Assembly: GCA_907163375.1 (NCBI GenBank)
Contig: CAJQUW010000952.1
Location: forward strand, 72,001-136,000
Length of the DNA stretch: 64,000 bases
Source: Prostheceraeus crozeri
Taxonomy: Eukaryota > Platyhelminthes > Polycladida > Euryleptidae
Direction: 5' to 3'
The notes beneath the pieces are model-generated. The model saw only the letters and a program-made list of their open reading frames with translations. It searched no databases and was not told where the DNA came from. Of the stretch, positions 54,301 through 60,300 are shown piece after piece. The number at the start of each line of letters is the position of its first letter. Position 1 is the first letter of the stretch. The position numbers and the translations under genes were made by a program.

Positions 54301-57300
54301 CATACAGATGTCTATTGTTCATTATAAAATTCATGATAAAATTGATGGCTATACCGCGAAATCTATGAATGAGCTAATCGTCTATGGCTAATCAAGGGAT
54401 TGTATCGATATCTCGATAGTCTTTGGCTAATCACAACCAGGGATGTCTATGAATAATATGATATATATCTATATCATATTATTCATAGACATCCCTGTCA
54501 CAACTTGTTTATAGACTTCTACGATTTTTTACACAGGAGCTTGCACAGGAACAGTTAACTGCAGGAGGAAAAGTTAGCTTTGTGACCCCGTGGGATGGAA
54601 AAGTTCATTTTTCCTCCTGGTAGTCTACATACATAGAGGAGATACACCTTTTTACTCTGACACAAGATGAAAAATAGTGAAGTTAAAGATCATGAAGTCA
54701 ATATCTGCACATTTCGGTGTAAGCTGACCACAATACACTTTCATGCATCCTCTTAATGTTATAGAGCTAATGCTGGCAGACTTCAAAGAAAAAACGAAGC
54801 ATATTTCCAAAATCTAAATTAAATGCCAATGCTGTCATATAATTTCCCCTTATCTTAATTGCAGAACTGAAAATGCAGAAAATGCAGTAATTGAAATGTA
54901 ACTGAAGGAAAATAGAGTAATTTGTAATTGTAATGAGTAATTGACACAAGTCTGAATGCTGGTAAATTCCATTCTGTTTTGTTATTAATACGTTTTATGT
55001 TCTGTTCATTTTTATTACTAATAATAACGGCCTCTGCAATTTGCCTTTCCATTGCGCTTCCATTACATTACATGAGTCCATCATAATGACGAAGTAGGTC
55101 TACTCGCTTATGCTTCATGCAAATAGCTGAACACTCAAAGGGCACGAATTAAAGTATTGAACTGAAACGCAATGAAGTGATCAAGGCAGAATAATAATAA
55201 ATGTCCACAAATGCATGTCTTGTTGGTCAGAATAATTTTAGAAGGCAAAATATACTTTTTGGTTCACACTACATCGGTAAAATTCTTTGAAACATTTACT
55301 TGTTTATTTTGACGATTTCTGCGCCTGGACTGGAAAGCAGTAAAACAACTGCATGATTAAGAGATTGAAAATTCATGAAATGACAGCTAGATTTGACTTT
55401 ACAGGAAAAGTTTCAACACTAAACCCTATCGTCAGAGGCAATTTACAAGCAATGATAGCCCCTATTTGTTGCATATCTATTGTCGCTGGGCGGGTTTTAT
55501 TGATGTGAATCATATTAAAGTCATTAGATTTGTTTGTATCAAAAAATAACAGTTTAGCCCGCCAACAATATAGATGCGAAAGGGAGAGAACATAATTGTA
55601 ATTAAAGGAAATGAAATAAATTAATCTTTCGACGCACAGGTAATTTGCTTGTTTTTTTTTACTTCTCAATATATATTTCGGCGACCCGCCCTTCTCAGTC
55701 AGATAATCTAAATTTAGAATTAAATCTAATATTCAGATTTAGAATGTCTGATTGAGAAGGGCGGTGTTCGCCGAAATATATATTGAGAAGTAAAAAAAAA
55801 CAAGCAAATTATCTGCTAGTCGAAATATTAATTAATTATATTCCCTTTAATTAAAATGTTGTCTAAATCTTTCTTTATAAAATCGATTGATATTGCTAGA
55901 AATTGGAGATTACATAATCCATGGACTAATAGATGCAATGCATACCATGTGGATGCATTGGTTTGGAAATGAAGATACCATAGCTGAGAAAGATTTTTGA
56001 ATTACTTAAAGCACCTCATTGTCATGGACAAATCTATGTATCTAATGCATTGAGATTCGCAATGAAAGCCCTCCTCAGATGTTTATAGTTCATCTTAATA
56101 TAAGATTTCTACATTTTGACGGACAATGTTGTTCCTAGTTGCAGGATTGTCCGGGATATGCCATGCAATTCCTGTGGAAGGAAAAAGCCCAATATAAGTC
56201 CGTTACCGCAGATGTTTCAGCGATTCATTAATAACATTGTACCAAGCAGCACCGATGCAGGATATATTGTAATTGCTTTGACGAATCACAATGCAAATTT
56301 CTCCATGACCACAGAATGGGATCATTTGTGCCATTTACGCTTTCGTTTGTCCGCCATTTAGATCCACCTACTGCCTATTGTCTATTGGTGCTAATGCTTT
56401 GCATGGATTCAATAAATAAATTCAATAATTAATTCAATAAATAATTTAAATAATCTCTACCCATCGACTAGGAATAGACACAAGATAAACATTGCAAAAG
56501 AAGGCTTTATGAATTTGAATTTGATCAGAATTATTACTTAGTGTCCAGTATTTGTTGCATTCTATTTGGAACCAAATTGCAAAGAAGATAGCAGCAGTAA
56601 AAGATACGAAGCTAGTTGTAAAAGGTACGACGATCGATCGAATATTGTCAGCTATCCAACAGAAAGCCAAAATAATGCTGATAATTGTGTTAATAATAAA
56701 TTGTTTATCAATTTGATATCTTTGATTCTACATTAGGTCGATATAATGTAGTTGTCAAGGATATTCAACGTAATTACAATCAAAATAAAATAACTAATAA
56801 AATAATTACAGAGAGAAAGTAAAATCATGACGCTGAAATCCCTTGAAGCATAAAAGTTCACCATGAACTGCAAGTGATGACCGCAAGGACTGAAAGTCGA
56901 CCAGGGACTGAAAAGTACTGAGCAAGGATTGTACAGTAATGCTCATAGAACTGAGATGGTACATTATTAGAGCGACAGCATTTATGTTCTAAAACTCTAT
57001 TCACCATTGATAGACACGGCTTTTTTCATGATGAAAAACATAACATAGATGTTCATCAACTATTCGCAGATGGATTTTAAGCCAATGTAATGGTAATGCA
57101 ACAAGCCCGAAAGCCCGCTGGAAGAGCTATTCATTCGGATTATAATGCGAATAATTACCCATCTGACTATAGGAGTAATAAACATCTTGAGGAGAGCTTC
57201 AAAGACGACAATACGAGGGCACCATAGTGCCGGAGGATTTTGCAATTAAAACCCGACTGAGATGGCTATATCATCATTATTATAACCCGAAAAAGAAATT

Positions 57301-60300
57301 TATAACCAGCCCGCTTGAATGTCATTTTTTTCATTTAGACCCGGTAAAGCTCATTAGAAAATGACATTTAAGCTATGACAATTAATGACCAGCTAGCATC
57401 AGATATAAACATTTACTTGCATTATTGACATACGACAAAGTGTGTGTAACTTATCTCTGGCTATGTATTATCTATTATAGTCTATGTGTAAGTATTGGTG
57501 CTGAAGTGAGATCACCATAGCAGAGGAACATTTGGATGATTTATACATATACGCAACAAATAAGGGCTACAATTCGACCTTAATGACGAAATTTTCGGGG
57601 ACTAACGTGCCCTCAGACTATCGTCATTAAAGACTTCTTCAGATGGACAATATTTCTATAATTAAGATTTGTTATCTACCTCTACCAGTCTTTCATGGAA
57701 TTGCTAGCAAGCAAATGAGACATAGGGTGCTGCTTCCCGAAAGCACTTTTGGATGTTTATGAAATAATTCAGGCATCAAAGTAATTAAAGCTAAATAAAA
57801 ATGAACGATATACGTTTGCGCATCATGAAAAGAAATATACCGGTTCACACTACATCAGCAGAAATATTCTCAGCTTTTACTTGTCGATTTTTATGACGAT
57901 TTTTCCGCCATGACTGTAAACAGAAATCCAGAGAAGCTCAAGAAGAGATGTCAATTTTTGATGATCTAATTGGTCATGGATTAATAACGTGATTGCAATA
58001 TTCACGGTTATTGTCGTTTTCCTTACAGATAAAAGCATTTTGATAGGAATTGCTGTGAATTCCTTCAAAATGATTCGAGCGCCACGATTCCTTCAGATTC
58101 GAAGAATTCAGATCATTGCAAAAAAGTTTTCTGGATAATGTTGGGCCTTCCGATCATTTTAAAAAAAGTTAGCAGGCGCACGATAAAACGTCCACAAACC
58201 TCTCAGTGGAACTTGACATCGTCTGTGTCTGTTTGCTGTGAGATCCGGTTGATAACTGTCACTGAAACTTCGCACAATTTGGCGTCTTTTGATGTCGAAC
58301 TGGCTGTTCATTGTTCGATTGCTATTGTATTATGTCAGCAGATTGTGCCATTTCATTTACGTTACATGTTCCAATTTGATGCTCCAAAGTTTCCTTTCTA
58401 GTCAAACAGTAGAAGAGACGACCTGTCTAATTCTGTGGCAGCATGTTTCAGCAATTTACTGCTTCTAAAGATCTAGCAATCGGTGCATAGACGAGCAGCT
58501 GAATGATGACCAGTTGTTCCTGGTTTGTTTTTATAACAATACAGCGATCTGTTGCAAAAGCAAACCAAGAGGGTCATGCACAGAATTAGACCGGTCGTCT
58601 CTTGTTCTGTCTGACTAGAAAGGAAACTTTGGAGCATCAAATTGAAAATGAAGTGGCACAATCTGCTGACATAATACAATAGCAATCGAACAGTAAGCAG
58701 CCAGTTCAACAATAAACACGCCAAATTGTGCGAAGTTTCGGTGACTGTTATCAACCGGATCACACAGCAAAGAGAAGCTGTCGATGTCGAGTTCTACGCA
58801 GAAGTTTGTGAACGTTTTTTCGTGCGCCTGCTAACTTCTTTAATAATGATCGGAGGGACCAACATTATCGAGAAAACTTCTGCACAATGATCTGAATCTT
58901 CGCGTCTGAAGGAATCGTGGCGATCGAAGCATTTTGATGGAATTCACAGCAATCCGCAAGCGAAGCACGACTTGTTTCCTATCGCTGCAAGGTAGTAGAA
59001 ATTTCTTTTTGCCCACTTCGTAATTTCCTGCATGTGCCATCGTTTTGAATCAGTATGCACTTCTAGCAGAGTGACACGATTAAACAATCACTTGTCACTG
59101 ATACAATCATGAATCTGGTGCTCGGTAGTCTTGTTGGTTGTCGTGACTGGGTTCAATTCCAAGCTGGGAGCCACTTTCTTGGCTGCGCCATGAACAAGAC
59201 AGCTTTCAGCCTCCTAAGAGACCCACCGGTGTAGATGGGGCTAAAGCTAAACCGCGTATAAGTTTTAGCGTATTTCAAACTGAGCAATGAATATTGTTGG
59301 AATAAGCCCACTTAGAGGTCATATATTACCTATTTTTTTACTCTTTTGAAAACACTTTATGTAACAACTTACAACGGAACGCACATGCATCAGTTGTCAA
59401 TGTAGGAACAACACTGCATAAATATGAGTCTGCAGACATGTCGCAATCATCAATGATACAACAGAAATCGAACAGGGAATTAGGAATTCAAACGTTAGTG
59501 AATACTACTTATAAATTTCTTAAGTAGTAAAAATTGGAAATATAAATCTATTGATGAGGTTTGCCGTCGACCAACACGTTGATAGCCAGTTTCCATTCTC
59601 GCATTAATTTGGCACACAGAAGACGATTTCGAGACTGTATTCAACTTACTGTGTTGTAACTGCGAATCATATACATGTCGACTGGTTGAGTAGTTTTAGC
59701 GATTACTTTGACGAATTTTCCAATTCCGATATTGGTTGTTCCGAATTTTAGAATAGTTGAGTCAGTGAACATCGTCGTCTTCACCAGAACAACTTGATCA
59801 TTCTTGTTTTTCGCTGCAAATAACAAGAATCATAGACTCTCTGATTGATGGCGTCACAGATGAAATCAATTAATCGCAAAAACTATTATTCTCTTCAGAC
59901 TGTAAAAATGATAAACTTGATTTGAACTTTTGGCTTAAGGCACAGAGTAAGTATATAGTGGGTAGAGTTACTTTCCATTGGGGAATTCCGTCAAAACTGA
60001 ATGTTTGTCAACTGAATTAATTCGTGCAAGCACTTTCAAACACCGCCGGTGTCCATCGTCAGGCAAGTGGAAAGAGACATTGGCATAAATGATAACAGTT
60101 CACAGGGACGAACAAAGTATCAAGATAAAGTTCTATGTACATGCGGATACGAAAGACCAGACTACTGAAATAATGCTAACAGCAAGTTGATAGTAAATCG
60201 TAATAAAATGTAGAAAGAAAACCACAGTTATGCGCTTAAATATAGCAAGAAAGCGTAGTACGTAAACATAGTAGGTAGATTGTCGACTCAAAAAATGTCA

